Part shown: positions 6,680 through 16,777 of the stretch, piece after piece | Layout: each line of letters opens with the position of its first letter | Position numbering within the stretch: the first letter of the stretch is position 1 | Assembly: GCA_028284955.1 (NCBI GenBank) | Contig: JANQQS010000018.1 | Span: 1 to 34,105, forward strand | Length of the DNA: 34,105 nt | Direction: 5' to 3' | DNA from: Myxococcota bacterium | GTDB lineage: Bacteria > Myxococcota_A > Polyangia > Polyangiales > Houyiibacteriaceae | The notes under the pieces: generated by a model | Told to the model about the DNA's origin: nothing | Databases searched by the model: none | The model's input: only the letters and a program-made list of their open reading frames with translations | Program-made: the position numbers and the translations under genes

Positions 6680-9600
6680 GGTTGCTGATTATTTCTCGAA
6701 TTCGATCGATCGCGTCGCCGGATAACTCGTTTTCGAATCGGCGGGTAAGCTTGAGATCGGGTGAGAGTTTCCAAGCGCTCCGGGGCACGTTGACAAGCGA
6801 CATCACCTTTGCTGGATCGAGCGGCGTGTCTTCTTTGAGATGAAGCGTGACCCGCTGCGAAGAGGCTTCGCAGCCCAGGGCTCGCAGTTTGCGAAGTTCG
6901 GGCATCGTCTGCATCGCGCGGATCAGGGTTGCCGCGGGCGGTGGGGGAGGGCCAAAGCGGTCCTCCATTTCTTCGGCAAGCTCGCCGACTGCCTCGACGC
7001 TCGGTGCGCTCGCGAAACGCTTGTAGAACGAGAGCCTGAGCCCGACATCGTCGATGTAGTCGTCGGGCAAGTAGTGCTCCACGTCGAGCGTGAGCTCGGT
7101 GTCGACTTCGTGGTGCACCGTCTGTCCTCGAAGCTGAGCCACCGCGGATTCCAACATATGAACGAAAAGCTCGAAGCCAACCAATGAGACGCTTCCGCTT
7201 TGTTCAGCGCCAAGCAAATCGCCAACGCCGCGCAGCTCCATGTCGAGCGATGCCACCTGGAAGCCGGATCCGAGCTCGGTGAAGCGCTCGAGTGCCTGAA
7301 TGCGCTCGCGCGCGTCGTCGCTCATTTGCGTGGGAGGCGGTGTAATCAGGTAGCAGTATGCGCGCTCTTGTGAGCGTCCCACACGTCCGCGCAGCTGGTA
7401 GAGTTGAGACAAGCCGAAGATATCCGCGCGATCGATAATCATCGTGTTTGCGCGCGGGATATCGATTCCACTTTCAATGATCGCGGTCGAGCAGAGGATG
7501 TCGTACTGACCGTCAACGAAATCGGTCATCGTGCGTTCGAGCTGCTGCTCCTTCATTTGCCCATGAGCCACCGCGATGCGCGCGTCGGGTAGGAGCTCCT
7601 GCAAGCGGTGGGCTCGTTCGTAGAGGCCTTCGATGCGGTTGTACACAAAAAATACCTGCCCTCCGCGGCTCAGCTCGCGCTGAATGGCTTCTTTGATGGC
7701 GTGTTTGTCCCAGCGACACGCGTAGGTGCGTACGGCGCGCCGGTCGACTGGCGCCGTGGTGATGAGGGATAGGTCGCGCATGCCGCCCAATGCGAGCTGG
7801 AGCGTGCGCGGAATGGGAGTTGCGCTGAGCGTCAGGACGTCCACTTGGGTTCTGAGCGCCTTGATGCGTTCTTTGTGTCCTACTCCGAAACGCTGCTCTT
7901 CGTCGACCACGAGCAGGCCGAGATTCTTGAAGTGAACGTCTTTGGAAAGCAGCCGATGAGTACCCACCACTACATCCACAGTGCCCGCTTTGAGCTCGCG
8001 CACGACGTCTGCTTGCGCTTTCCTTTCAGCGAAGCGGGAAAGGACGTTCACCTTGAGCGGATAGTTTCTTAGGCGCTCGCGGAAATTGAGGAAATGCTGC
8101 TGGGCAAGCACGGTCGTGGGACAGAGCAGAGCGACTTGCCGACCGCTCATCGCGACGCGAAACGCGGCGCGAATGGCGACTTCGGTCTTACCAAACCCGA
8201 CGTCTCCGCAGATCAGTCGGTCCATCGGCTGTGGTCCCTCTAGGTCGCTGAGGACGTCATCAATGGCTCGCGCCTGGTCGGGGGTCTCATCGAAAGGAAA
8301 CGTGGCCTCAAACTCGGCGTAGGCTCGATCGGCGTCCGGAAGGGCCGGCCGGACCGCAGCGGCCCGTTCCGCGTAGAGTTTGAGTAAGTCTTCCGCGAGT
8401 TTTCGAACCGCCTTCTTAACCCGGTCTTTCTTCTTCGTGAACGATTGCCCGCCCAGTTTGTCCAGCTTTGGCTTCTGCCCTTCTTGTCCGGAAAACTTTT
8501 GAATCTGGTTGAGGCGGGTGACCGGAACGAACAGTTTGTCGCCTCCGACGTACTCGACGACGAGCGCCTCCACGAATCTTTTCGGGACACCCTGGAGTCG
8601 CTCGAAGGCGCTCTGGGCGATTTCTTGCTGCTCGAGGCCAAGATATTTTCCGACGCCGTGGTCTGAATGCACGACGAAATCACCTACGTGGAGTTCTCGC
8701 AGATCTTGGATAAAAGGAGCGTCGATACGTTTTTGTTTTGCGCGGGTACGTCTTTTTCGTGCGCGCGATCCGAAGATTTCTTCCTCGGTGAGAAACACGA
8801 TGGCTTCGGTGGCGAATACGAAGCCTGTTCGTAAGCCGCCGATCGCCACATGAACGTCATCTGCAGTACGCGGGGGCAGCTCCGATAAGGGCTCTTTTTT
8901 TACTGGAACGCCGTAGTCACGGAGCAATCCACGCAAACGGTCGGCTTGAGTGTGGGTGCGCGCGGTGCACACCACCCGCATACCGGAATCGAGCCACCGC
9001 AAGACCTGCGTGGCGATCGGCCGAAGCGCATCTTCGGTGCCGTGCGTTGCCCGGTGGGCGCGTAGAGCTGCCACCAGCATGCTTTGATCGTCTGCCGCTA
9101 AGTTTCGAACTTCGCTTTCCTGCGTGGTCTCGAACGCGGCAAGCGGCGACTCGCTCGCGTCGAGCGCTCCGGAAACCGCCAGCGTATGGATTGCGGCGAC
9201 GTTTCGATCTCCCATGCGGTCATGGAGCTCTTGCTCGCTCTGGTAGAGATCGTCGTTCGGGAAGGCGGGCGATCCGTCGGCGATTTTTGCCTCGCGGTCG
9301 GCGTTTGCCTGAACGAGTTCATCGCGAACCGCGGAGGAGATGGCGGTAGGGTCGACAAGCGCGATCGTGCTGGTCGCGGGCAAGTAGTCGAAGACTGTTT
9401 CGAGTTTGGGGTGAAACGCAGGGAGGAGCCCATCAAGCCCGTAGAACGTGCGCCCGCTTTCGAGGTCGTCGAGGAGCGCGCGGGTTTTTGCGGTAGGCAT
9501 ATTGATGGAGTCGCAAAGGTCGCGGACACGCGCCAAGACAGCTTTCTGCCCACCTACTGAGCGGATGGTGTCTCGAACCGGGTGCACGGAGACCTCATTG

Positions 9601-10346
9601 ATCGAAGTCACGGTCCTTTGATTGTCGGGGTCAAACCGTTTGATCGAGAGAACCAGCCAATCGTCCAGTTCAATGCGCACGGGGTGGCGCTGACGAGGGG
9701 GAAAGACGTCGATGATGCCACCGCGCACAGAAAACGTGCCGGGGTCTTCGGCCACGGGAACCCGCAAGTATCCACCGTCGGCGAGCATTTCGAGAAACGC
9801 GTCGCGATCGAGCTCTTCTTCGGCGCGAACAATCGCTGAACTCTTTGCGATAGCTTCGCGTGGCGCGATTCGTCGGGCCAGCGCCGTCGCGGGAATGACA
9901 AGAAATCTCCACGAGAGGGCGTGAGAGAGATGAAAGAGCACGCCCAAGCGGTCCATGGTCCCGCGTCGATCCGGCGCGACGTCCAGGTAGGGAGTGGTGT
10001 CCGACGCGGGATAGTGAAGAACTTCGCTTGGCTGCAACCCAAGCATCGTGTTCCCGAAGAAACGCAGGTTGTCGGCCATGACTTGCGCAGTCGTCGCATC
10101 TGCGGTGACGACCGCCGTGCGTGACTCTTGGTTTTCCCGCGCGTGGGATACGAGTGCGTACGCGCATGCTCCAGGGGGAAGCCCCGCGTAGTCAACGCGA
10201 CCGTGGCCGAGGGCGGCAACTGCATCGGCGAGCCGGCAAGTCGAGCGGGCGAGGCCTGTTTCTAGCGGATTCGAGCAGGAGACATCGGCATCTCCGACGT
10301 TCGCCGAATGCGCTTTTCTATCGCTGACCGATCGGGGTTGCCGCAT
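6621..10346 (-). CDS. mfd: Transcription-repair coupling factor Mfd
   Basis: About 1241 aa, somewhat longer than E. coli Mfd (1148 aa). Mfd pushes stalled RNA polymerase off damaged DNA and recruits UvrA. In order: UvrB-like N-terminal modules (the region with NLRFFGNTM and YLDVAPDRR), a CarD-like RNA-polymerase-interaction domain ([17 protein letters not shown]), a RecG-like motor with Walker [10 protein letters not shown] and a DEEQRFG box, helicase motifs SATPIPRTL and QLRGRVGRS, and the C-terminal D7 domain. The frame is open to 10463, which would overlap the upstream gene. I prefer ATG 10346, preceded by GGGG, with ATG 10361 as alternative. It lies 49 bp behind the cyclic-nucleotide-binding gene and overlaps the ABC1 gene at its 3' end. 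Confidence 0.95.
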   Translation of the reverse strand: MRQPRSVSDRKAHSANVGDADVSCSNPLETGLARSTCRLADAVAALGHGRVDYAGLPPGACAYALVSHARENQESRTAVVTADATTAQVMADNLRFFGNTMLGLQPSEVLHYPASDTTPYLDVAPDRRGTMDRLGVLFHLSHALSWRFLVIPATALARRIAPREAIAKSSAIVRAEEELDRDAFLEMLADGGYLRVPVAEDPGTFSVRGGIIDVFPPRQRHPVRIELDDWLVLSIKRFDPDNQRTVTSINEVSVHPVRDTIRSVGGQKAVLARVRDLCDSINMPTAKTRALLDDLESGRTFYGLDGLLPAFHPKLETVFDYLPATSTIALVDPTAISSAVRDELVQANADREAKIADGSPAFPNDDLYQSEQELHDRMGDRNVAAIHTLAVSGALDASESPLAAFETTQESEVRNLAADDQSMLVAALRAHRATHGTEDALRPIATQVLRWLDSGMRVVCTARTHTQADRLRGLLRDYGVPVKKEPLSELPPRTADDVHVAIGGLRTGFVFATEAIVFLTEEEIFGSRARKRRTRAKQKRIDAPFIQDLRELHVGDFVVHSDHGVGKYLGLEQQEIAQSAFERLQGVPKRFVEALVVEYVGGDKLFVPVTRLNQIQKFSGQEGQKPKLDKLGGQSFTKKKDRVKKAVRKLAEDLLKLYAERAAAVRPALPDADRAYAEFEATFPFDETPDQARAIDDVLSDLEGPQPMDRLICGDVGFGKTEVAIRAAFRVAMSGRQVALLCPTTVLAQQHFLNFRERLRNYPLKVNVLSRFAERKAQADVVRELKAGTVDVVVGTHRLLSKDVHFKNLGLLVVDEEQRFGVGHKERIKALRTQVDVLTLSATPIPRTLQLALGGMRDLSLITTAPVDRRAVRTYACRWDKHAIKEAIQRELSRGGQVFFVYNRIEGLYERAHRLQELLPDARIAVAHGQMKEQQLERTMTDFVDGQYDILCSTAIIESGIDIPRANTMIIDRADIFGLSQLYQLRGRVGRSQERAYCYLITPPPTQMSDDARERIQALERFTELGSGFQVASLDMELRGVGDLLGAEQSGSVSLVGFELFVHMLESAVAQLRGQTVHHEVDTELTLDVEHYLPDDYIDDVGLRLSFYKRFASAPSVEAVGELAEEMEDRFGPPPPPAATLIRAMQTMPELRKLRALGCEASSQRVTLHLKEDTPLDPAKVMSLVNVPRSAWKLSPDLKLTRRFENELSGDAIDRIREIISNLKPLWKSTTTLQSPSPAEA

Positions 10347-10395
10347 GCGGAGCCCCACCATAGGACGGAGGCGACACGGAGCAAGTCGGCTGGCT

Positions 10396-10926
10396 CTATC
10401 CCGGGTTGCGCGGGTGCGAATAGGCGTCGGAGACTGTGGTGACAAATTGTGCGAGGATTCCATCCGCGACGCGCAAACGTCGGCTTAGCTCCCGCGCGAC
10501 ATTCATCAACAAGAGCGAAAAGGCTTTGAGGTTGCGGCGGTAGAAGATCTCGTCCACGTGTTGCGGTCCCATCCGTGCGAGGACGGTGGGTGCCACCGAA
10601 CGCACGGTGGCCGAGCGCGGCTGGACATCGAGTATGGCCATCTCCCCAAACCAATCCCCTGGTCCAAACATCGCGACCCTCATTTCGTTGCCTTCGCGGC
10701 CCTGCTTCACGACCTCTAGTTCGCCTCCGAACACGATAAACATGTCCTGGCTGGTGTCGTGCTCTTCGACCACGATCGCTCCGGCTTCGACCTTCTGGAC
10801 GGGAAGTTTGCGCGCCAGAATCTCCAGAGTTTCGTCGTCGAGCCCCGCGAAGAGACCGTTATCCTTCAGCATTGCTGGAGTGAGTTCGGGGGGCGTTGCG
10901 GCTCGGGTGTGGGGTTGATTGGCCAT
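10396..10926 (-). CDS. Cyclic-nucleotide-binding-domain protein (stand-alone)
   Basis: A 176-aa protein with one CRP-type cyclic-nucleotide-binding fold: LFAGLDDETLEILARKL, an FIVFGGELEVVK beta section, and the phosphate-binding cassette FGEMAILDVQPRSATV (about 93-108) with the conserved E, R and SA. A helical C-terminus of about 55 residues follows, with no helix-turn-helix visible, so it is a sensor or effector rather than a CRP-like transcription factor. GGAGGAG lies 8 nt before the ATG, a strong start. mfd begins 49 bp downstream on the same strand. The ligand (cAMP, cGMP or none) and target are unknown. Confidence 0.9.
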   Translation of the reverse strand: MANQPHTRAATPPELTPAMLKDNGLFAGLDDETLEILARKLPVQKVEAGAIVVEEHDTSQDMFIVFGGELEVVKQGREGNEMRVAMFGPGDWFGEMAILDVQPRSATVRSVAPTVLARMGPQHVDEIFYRRNLKAFSLLLMNVARELSRRLRVADGILAQFVTTVSDAYSHPRNPG

Positions 10927-11130
10927 GAGTCACTCCTCCTGCGGATAAATCGTCACCGGTGCCGTCTTCGGATGGCCCGCTCGCGAACTCTCGCCGCGGT
11001 CTCGGATGGCGTGAATCGTGCATTCCCGGCGTTCCTGCAGTACCGTTTTCTTCTAGCGAATGATTGTACCCAGAGGACGTTTGGTTGGGAAGGTCGGCTG
11101 AATCGATGACCTTGCGCGAGGGCTAGCAAC
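10927..11130. other. Divergent promoter region
   Basis: About 200 bp between the minus-strand cyclic-nucleotide-binding/mfd pair and the plus-strand kinase. Both genes must be expressed from here. The minus gene has a clear GGAGGAG and the plus gene GAGGG 8 nt before its GTG. I see no repeats or palindromes that stand out. Confidence 0.4.
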
Positions 11131-13620
11131 GTGCCGAATAGCGGAAACAACAGCATGGAGCTGCCGCGGCCGTTCGGCCCCTACTCGTTGCTCCAGCGCC
11201 TCGCCGTGGGCGGAATGGCCGAAGTGTACATCGCGACCGCTCGGGGAATCGGCGGTTTCGAGAAACTTGTGGCGATCAAGGTGATTCATCCGCGCTACTC
11301 CGAAGACGAGCATTTCGTCCGCATGTTGGTGGAGGAAGCCAAGCTTTCGGTGTTGCTCAACCACGTCAACGTGGCTCAAACGTTCGATCTCGCGTGCATC
11401 GATGGAACCTATTGTATTGTCATGGAGTACATTGATGGAGCGGACGTATACCGGCTGTTGCGTCGTGCCTCTGAGCGCCGCATTCCGATTCCCATCGATA
11501 TCGCGGCGTTCGTAGCCGCGGAGATGTGCAACGGCTTGGACTACGCCCACCGCAAGCGGGATGTTGGCGGTCGTCCGCTCAAGATCGTTCATCGGGATAT
11601 TTCGCCTCAGAACGTGCTGATCAGCTTCGCTGGTGAGGTGAAAATCGTCGATTTCGGAATTGCCAAAGCCGCTCTTCGAACGGGCAACACCGAGGCTGGG
11701 GTCATCAAGGGCAAGTACTATTACATGTCGCCGGAACAAGCGTGGGCTGATCCCATGGATCATCGCAGCGACATATTTTCATCCGGCATCGTGCTCTACG
11801 AAATGCTGACCGGGCAAATGCTCTACAAGGAAGAAAGTTTACCCAAGCTGCTCGATAGAGTGCGGAAAGCGGAGATTCCCGCGCCGTCCAGCAAACGAGA
11901 AGAAATCCCCCGTCAACTCGACGACATTGTACTCAAAGCTCTAGCCAAAGAACCGGGGGGACGGTTTTCGTCGGCCCACGAGTTCGGTCAAACGCTGACC
12001 AACTTCTTGTACCACTATGAGCCGGCGTTCACCGCCGGGCGCCTGACCGGATTCATGAACTCGATATTCGATCCGGAGGTCGACCTGGCCACTACCGATG
12101 CATCGGGTGTCGACATGAGCAATCAGAGCCAAGCGACGGAACACACCCAGGACCACGGCGGAACCCGCGGAACGCTCGACGCTATGCGCGCAGAGGAGTT
12201 CCGTCCGGATCCGGTGCAGAGCGTTATTTTCGACGTGGGCGGCGATGATGATGTAACGCGACGGGATATTGTGGCCCAGATTGAGCCTACGACGTCGGCT
12301 GCCTCCGGCGCTGGGGCGTCCGAAAAAGGGGGGATGCGTCGGGCGGGGCGATCGCGCGAGCAAGCCACTGCCGAACTTCCTCTCGAACAAGTGTCAAGCG
12401 CTCGAGCTCATCTCGCGGTCGTATCCACCACGGTTGCCGACGATGTCGACGATTCCGAGACACTGGTCGATGCCAAACAGGACCTGAATGAAATCACTGC
12501 GCCGATACCTCCCAAGCGGTCGACCGCGAGCCTTGGCGAACAGAAGTCGCGTTCGAGGGCTCGGCCGTCACCTCCGCCGATCGCTGCCGCGCACGCTACC
12601 GGCAATCGGTCGTCTCGCCCTCCGAGGTTGTGGTCATCTCGCCCGCCCAGTTCTCACCCGCCCAGTTCTCGCCCACCCAGTTCTCATCCGCCCAGTTCTC
12701 GCCCGCCCAGTTCTCATCCGCCCAGTTCTCATCCGCCCAGTTCTCATCCGCCCAGTTCTCGTTCACCTGGTTCTCGTGCAGCTGGCCCACCGCAAGGTTC
12801 TCCAGAACGCGATGTAACTCTGCGGCCGGGAGCTGCGCGATCTGGACGTTCCTCGAGTGCACCCTCGCCATCTCGCAAAACTCAGAGTTCGTCGGCTGTG
12901 GCAAACCGCTCGAGCTCGCCTCCCGCGACGACTTCGCCAGCTAGCTTGTCGCGCAGCAACCCGGCGTCTTCCGACCGAGAAGAGAGACCGGAAACCCGCG
13001 CGAGCGGCTCATCGGATTCTTCGCGATCAAAATCCATCTTCATCACGAGAGCACGTCCGGCGATTCGGACGGTCTCGCGCTCTTTGATGACACAAAGATT
13101 TTTTTGGCCGATCGTGGGCGCTGGCGCGCTCATCGTCGGTTTGACGGTCGGAGCCTGGGTCGCCGTCCGACCGACAAGGACAAATCCTTCTCTCGATATC
13201 ATCTCCGTTCCCCCCGGCGCTACGGTGGAACTCGATGGCACGGTGTTGCCGCAGCGCACTCCGGTTCGCGCGATCCCACTCGAACGCCCTGGAGAGATGT
13301 CGCATGTCGAAATACGACTTGATGGATATGAGCCATGGTCGACCGATTTTCGCCAGCCCGAGCATCTCGCGCAGCAAATCGCAGTACTTACCCCGCGCCG
13401 CGTCACACTTTGGATCACCACCGAGCCAGATGGTGGGGAGGTATGGGTAGACGGAACCAAACGCGGAACCTCCCCAGTTCAAGTTCCGAACCTTCCCATT
13501 GGTCGAGAGCTTGTGGTTCAGGCCAGTCTAGAGGGGTATGCGACGGTGATGCAGAATGTGCGCGTCACTTCAAACGAAGACGAGCCCAGACTGACGCTAC
13601 GTTTTACCCGCCGGCGGTAG
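11131..13620 (+). CDS. Membrane-anchored Ser/Thr protein kinase with PEGA-like repeats
   Basis: An 829-aa Hanks-type kinase. The catalytic domain (about 14-300) has the glycine loop AVGGMAEVY, K50 in VAIKVI, E69, HRDISPQN (154-161), DFG (174-176) and SPEQ (200-203), so it should be active. A disordered Ser/Pro-rich linker of over 300 residues follows, with eight PPSSH/PPSSR repeats (505-544). Then come one transmembrane helix (about 657-679) and two PEGA-like beta modules outside the membrane (SVPPGATVELDG and TTEPDGGEVWVDG). This is a common myxobacterial receptor-kinase layout. The GTG at 11131 has GAGGG 8 nt upstream; ATG 11155 is the alternative. Its 3' end overlaps panC by 24 bp. Targets unknown. 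Confidence 0.92.
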   Translation: MPNSGNNSMELPRPFGPYSLLQRLAVGGMAEVYIATARGIGGFEKLVAIKVIHPRYSEDEHFVRMLVEEAKLSVLLNHVNVAQTFDLACIDGTYCIVMEYIDGADVYRLLRRASERRIPIPIDIAAFVAAEMCNGLDYAHRKRDVGGRPLKIVHRDISPQNVLISFAGEVKIVDFGIAKAALRTGNTEAGVIKGKYYYMSPEQAWADPMDHRSDIFSSGIVLYEMLTGQMLYKEESLPKLLDRVRKAEIPAPSSKREEIPRQLDDIVLKALAKEPGGRFSSAHEFGQTLTNFLYHYEPAFTAGRLTGFMNSIFDPEVDLATTDASGVDMSNQSQATEHTQDHGGTRGTLDAMRAEEFRPDPVQSVIFDVGGDDDVTRRDIVAQIEPTTSAASGAGASEKGGMRRAGRSREQATAELPLEQVSSARAHLAVVSTTVADDVDDSETLVDAKQDLNEITAPIPPKRSTASLGEQKSRSRARPSPPPIAAAHATGNRSSRPPRLWSSRPPSSHPPSSRPPSSHPPSSRPPSSHPPSSHPPSSHPPSSRSPGSRAAGPPQGSPERDVTLRPGAARSGRSSSAPSPSRKTQSSSAVANRSSSPPATTSPASLSRSNPASSDREERPETRASGSSDSSRSKSIFITRARPAIRTVSRSLMTQRFFWPIVGAGALIVGLTVGAWVAVRPTRTNPSLDIISVPPGATVELDGTVLPQRTPVRAIPLERPGEMSHVEIRLDGYEPWSTDFRQPEHLAQQIAVLTPRRVTLWITTEPDGGEVWVDGTKRGTSPVQVPNLPIGRELVVQASLEGYATVMQNVRVTSNEDEPRLTLRFTRRR
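12643..12762 (+). repeat. 15-bp tandem repeat encoding PPSS(H/R), eight units
   Basis: Eight in-frame 15-bp units, close to CCGCCCAGTTCTCAT, encode PPSSH or PPSSR inside the kinase linker. A ninth, diverged unit (SPGSR) follows. Because the period is a multiple of three, copy number can change without breaking the frame. The same DNA gives repetitive open frames in other phases; these are shadows. Confidence 0.95.
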
Positions 13621-14457
13621 CTCGATATTGTCGATGAGGCGCGTTGCTCCGACGTGGCCAGCGGCGAGCAACACTGCTTCGGTGATCGGAGGCGCCGCGC
13701 GGCGAAGGGTTGTGGGGCATACCGCGGTGACGTAGTCCACGGAATCGAAGTTGTCTTCGATCGGCTCTCGAGCGATGGACTCGAGTTCAAGGGGCGAACG
13801 ACAACCGTTCTTCCACGCCTTTGCGGCCTGGCGTAAACCTTGGATCATGCTCCGCGCGCGGGTTCGTTCTTCGTGATTCAGGTACCGGTTTCGCGACGAT
13901 TGCGCGAGGTCGTCGGTTTCGCGCACGATGGGATGTCCGACGATGTCGATTGGGAGGCAGAGGTCGAGGATCATTCGCTCAACAATCCGAAACTGCTGAT
14001 AGTCCTTGCGGCCGAAGACCGCCAGCGATGGTCCTGCGAGGGAGAACAGTTTTGCGACTATCGTGCACACGCCAGGAAAGAAATGCGGACGATGCACTCC
14101 TTCGAGTACTTCGCCGAGGCTGGGGACCGCTACGCGCGTCGCGAACCCTTCCGGGTATATATCCGCTTCGCGTGGGGCGAACACCATGTCGACCCCCAAC
14201 TCACCGCATGCGCGAATATCGTCATTCAGGGTGCGCGGGTAGGCATCAAGATCTTCGTGGGGGGCGAATTGAGCAGGGTTCAAGAACACGGTGACCGCGC
14301 GGAATGTGGCGCCGCAATCTGCAGCGTGTCGAATCAGGCTGAAGTGGCCTTCGTGGAGTGCGCCCATGGTCGGCACGATGCCTACGCGGTGACCCGCCGC
14401 TCTTGCCTCGGCGCACACCCCTCGAAAATCGTTGGGATCGGAAACGATGTGCTTCAT
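13597..14457 (-). CDS. panC: Pantoate--beta-alanine ligase (pantothenate synthetase)
   Basis: A 286-aa enzyme joining pantoate and beta-alanine with ATP, the last step of pantothenate (vitamin B5) synthesis. Signatures: VPTMGALHEGH (about 28-38, the HIGH-like nucleotide motif), FLNPAQF (Q63, pantoate binding), GRKDYQQF and the KMSKS-like SSRN segment. The usual GLALSSRN is DLAQSSRN here, a mild deviation. It starts 31 bp after panB, completing a panB-panC pair at the end of a minus-strand run, and overlaps the convergent kinase gene at its 3' end. Length is normal for the family. Confidence 0.96.
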   Translation of the reverse strand: MKHIVSDPNDFRGVCAEARAAGHRVGIVPTMGALHEGHFSLIRHAADCGATFRAVTVFLNPAQFAPHEDLDAYPRTLNDDIRACGELGVDMVFAPREADIYPEGFATRVAVPSLGEVLEGVHRPHFFPGVCTIVAKLFSLAGPSLAVFGRKDYQQFRIVERMILDLCLPIDIVGHPIVRETDDLAQSSRNRYLNHEERTRARSMIQGLRQAAKAWKNGCRSPLELESIAREPIEDNFDSVDYVTAVCPTTLRRAAPPITEAVLLAAGHVGATRLIDNIELPPAGKT

Positions 14458-14488
14458 AAACGGATGACGAAGTTATTCTTGGGCGAGG

Positions 14489-15376
14489 CTATTCTTTGGG
14501 GGATGCGGCTCGGCGGAAACTATGTTCGCTTGTCGGAAAGACGCCACTTCGCACTTCCTCGATATAGCGCTGGGTCGCTTTTCGACCCGCGTCGTATAGT
14601 TCGGCGTAGCGCTTGACAAATTTGGGTCGCAGCTCTGGGGTGAGCCCCAGCAAGTCGTAGCTCACGAGCACCTGACCGTCGGTATCAGGCCCTGCCCCGA
14701 TGCCGATGGTAGGAACCGAAAGCTCTTGGCTCAGATCTTTCGCGAGTTCTGCGGGGACGCCCTCGAGCACGACGGAATACGCTCCCGCTTGGACGACGCT
14801 GTGCGCGTCTTCGCGAATCTGTGCGGCTGTGTTGTCGGTTCGACCCTGCACACGAAAGCCGCCCATGGCGTGCACTCGCTGCGGCATCAGACCGACGTGA
14901 CCCATGACGGGAATGCCGGCGTCGACCAGCCGTTTGATCGTCGGCGCAGCGCTTTTCCCGCCCTCGAGCTTCACCGCGTGCATTCCGCCTTCGGAAAGAA
15001 ACCGACCTGCATTGCGCAAAGCCTCTCCCTCGGAGATCTGCCAACTCATGAAGGGCATATCGCCCACCAGATGGGCTCGTTGCCGTCCCCGCGCGACGGC
15101 TCGGCAATGATAAAGAACGTCGTCTAGCGTGACGGGGAGCGTGGAAGCGTGGCCTTGCACCACCATGCCGAGGGAATCGCCCACCAAGAGAATGTCTGCT
15201 CCGGCTTCGTCCAACATACGCGCGAAGGTGTAGTCGTACGCTGTGACAGCGGCGATTCGCTCGCCCGCGGCCTTCATGGTCAGGAGCCGAGGTACGGTGA
15301 CCTCTTTCGATCGTGGGTCCGGCGACGACGCGTACCGGGGGGTACGCGGTCCGCTGGATGGCGGGTGGTCGGTCAT
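14489..15376 (-). CDS. panB: 3-methyl-2-oxobutanoate hydroxymethyltransferase
   Basis: A 295-aa ketopantoate hydroxymethyltransferase, which transfers a hydroxymethyl group from methylene-tetrahydrofolate to 2-ketoisovalerate. The fold's landmarks are clear: VTAYDYTFARMLDEAGADILLVGDSLGM (metal-binding D in GDS), VGDMPFMSW, HAVKLEGG, GIPVMGHVGLMPQ, VLEGVP and TIGIGAGPDTDGQVLV. The first 25 or so residues (Pro/Ser-rich) extend beyond the usual start; an internal start near VTVPRLL is possible. It lies 88 bp after the TPR gene and 31 bp before panC. Confidence 0.96.
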   Translation of the reverse strand: MTDHPPSSGPRTPRYASSPDPRSKEVTVPRLLTMKAAGERIAAVTAYDYTFARMLDEAGADILLVGDSLGMVVQGHASTLPVTLDDVLYHCRAVARGRQRAHLVGDMPFMSWQISEGEALRNAGRFLSEGGMHAVKLEGGKSAAPTIKRLVDAGIPVMGHVGLMPQRVHAMGGFRVQGRTDNTAAQIREDAHSVVQAGAYSVVLEGVPAELAKDLSQELSVPTIGIGAGPDTDGQVLVSYDLLGLTPELRPKFVKRYAELYDAGRKATQRYIEEVRSGVFPTSEHSFRRAASPKE

Positions 15377-15464
15377 GAGCTTGCAATCGGTCGTGGCCGG
15401 ACAGAATTCCGGTCCCCGCCGCTATACGAACCATAGCACGCACACAGTGCTTGGCGAAGTCGCT

Positions 15465-16763
15465 CTACGATTCAGCGCCTTGCGATACGGAACTGCTTGG
15501 TTCGGAGAGTTCTGGTTTTGGGCTTTCTGGTTCGGACGAGCGCTCGGAGGCGGTCTCGGCGTCAACCAGGGCTTGAGCTCGCTCATTCATGCGATGGGCG
15601 TCATCAGAAAGCCCAAGCTCGTTCAGCAGGCGAGCTGCCTCTCGATAGTACGTTGCGTGCTGTTCTTTGTCGCTGCCTTGGGACAACGCCCGGTACATGT
15701 CGGCGGCTCGATCGAGTCGCCCCGATGCTTCGTAGAGCTCCGCGAGCCGCGTGGCGGCGGCGGGAGGGAAATCGACGATCTGACGCGTGGTGAGGGTTGT
15801 GATGACCTGCTCGAGCGCGGCGATCGCGTCTTCGGTTCGTTCGGTATCCGCGAGCGCGAGGCCAAGTTCTTGATAGATTCGCCAGTCTGGTTGCACAGGA
15901 TCCATTTCGTTTAGCCCTGCTTCGAGAACTTCCACTGCGTCCGCGAAGCGTTGCTTCCGTCGCAGGTAGTTGCCCATCGCCAGATACGGCCGGTGGTCGT
16001 CTTCAAGCTCGACGACAGCAGCCTCGTAGTGGGCCAGCGCGCCATCCGTGTCTCCTGCGTTGTCTGCGAGCTCCGCCAGTTCGAGACGCGCCGCCAAGCG
16101 TGCGTCGCTTCCTTCCCCCTCGTCGAGCGATTCGAGAAACGCGGCCAGCGCTTGCGCGCCGGGCTCGATATCTTCGTCGAGGAGGCGGGCTCGACCCACC
16201 TCGAGGTATAGATAACGTGGCGATGGGGCGTTCTCGAGAACAGCTTCCAGCGTTTGTCGCGCGTCTGCAAACCGTTCGTCGTGGAGGGCAAGAAGTGCGT
16301 TGAAGAAAGCATCTCCGTAGGCCTCGTACTCTTCCGCTTGTCTTCCCTCCCATTGCCCAGCAATGAGCGCAAGTCGCTCCTCGTCGCTTACATCGACGGG
16401 CAGCGCCTGTGCGACCGCATCGTCGCGTTCTATGTTGTCGCGGAGCGCAATCGCCTGACGTTTCAAATCGTCGGACCGAGCCACTTCAATGGCGCCATTC
16501 AGTTCCACCTGCGCGAGGTCCACATCCCCGCGGTTCAACAGACGCTGGGCTTCCTCGACGCGGGCAGCAGCGATACCGTCGAGGCATGCGTGGATTTTTT
16601 GCTCCACGCTACGCCTGTCTTCCTCAGCATTTCGGGGAATCTGAGCCAGCACTTTCTCGTATGTGAGTTTCGCCGAACCGAAGTCTCTTGCGTCGAATTC
16701 TGCGTTCGCGCGGTCGCGAAGTTTGCTCGCGTCGCCGTCGAACAACCGCTTCCAGATTCCCAT
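15465..16763 (-). CDS. TPR-repeat protein
   Basis: A 432-aa protein built of helical repeats of the tetratricopeptide type (for example FNALLALHDERFADARQTLEAVLENAP, EALADNAGDTDGALAHYEAAV-like units and YLAMGNYLRRKQRFADAVEVLEAGL). There is no signal peptide, although the N-terminal MGIWKRLFDG is amphipathic. The C-terminus is a Ser/Glu/Pro low-complexity tail. GGAGG lies 4 nt before the ATG. It begins 14 bp after the HEAT-like gene, so the two are probably translated from one message with panB-panC. TPR proteins scaffold complexes; the partner cannot be told. Confidence 0.85.
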   Translation of the reverse strand: MGIWKRLFDGDASKLRDRANAEFDARDFGSAKLTYEKVLAQIPRNAEEDRRSVEQKIHACLDGIAAARVEEAQRLLNRGDVDLAQVELNGAIEVARSDDLKRQAIALRDNIERDDAVAQALPVDVSDEERLALIAGQWEGRQAEEYEAYGDAFFNALLALHDERFADARQTLEAVLENAPSPRYLYLEVGRARLLDEDIEPGAQALAAFLESLDEGEGSDARLAARLELAELADNAGDTDGALAHYEAAVVELEDDHRPYLAMGNYLRRKQRFADAVEVLEAGLNEMDPVQPDWRIYQELGLALADTERTEDAIAALEQVITTLTTRQIVDFPPAAATRLAELYEASGRLDRAADMYRALSQGSDKEQHATYYREAARLLNELGLSDDAHRMNERAQALVDAETASERSSEPESPKPELSEPSSSVSQGAES

Positions 16764-16777
16764 CTCGCCTCCGAATT

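Noticed and set aside
8240-10225. Long alternative frames within mfd on both strands
   Set aside because: High-GC codon bias opens other frames; the Mfd motifs run continuously in a single frame from start to stop.
12596-12944. Repetitive peptides (ENWAD, AQFSS units) in other frames of the kinase linker
   Set aside because: These are shadows of the 15-bp coding repeat; the kinase frame is clearly the real one because it joins the catalytic, membrane and PEGA-like regions.
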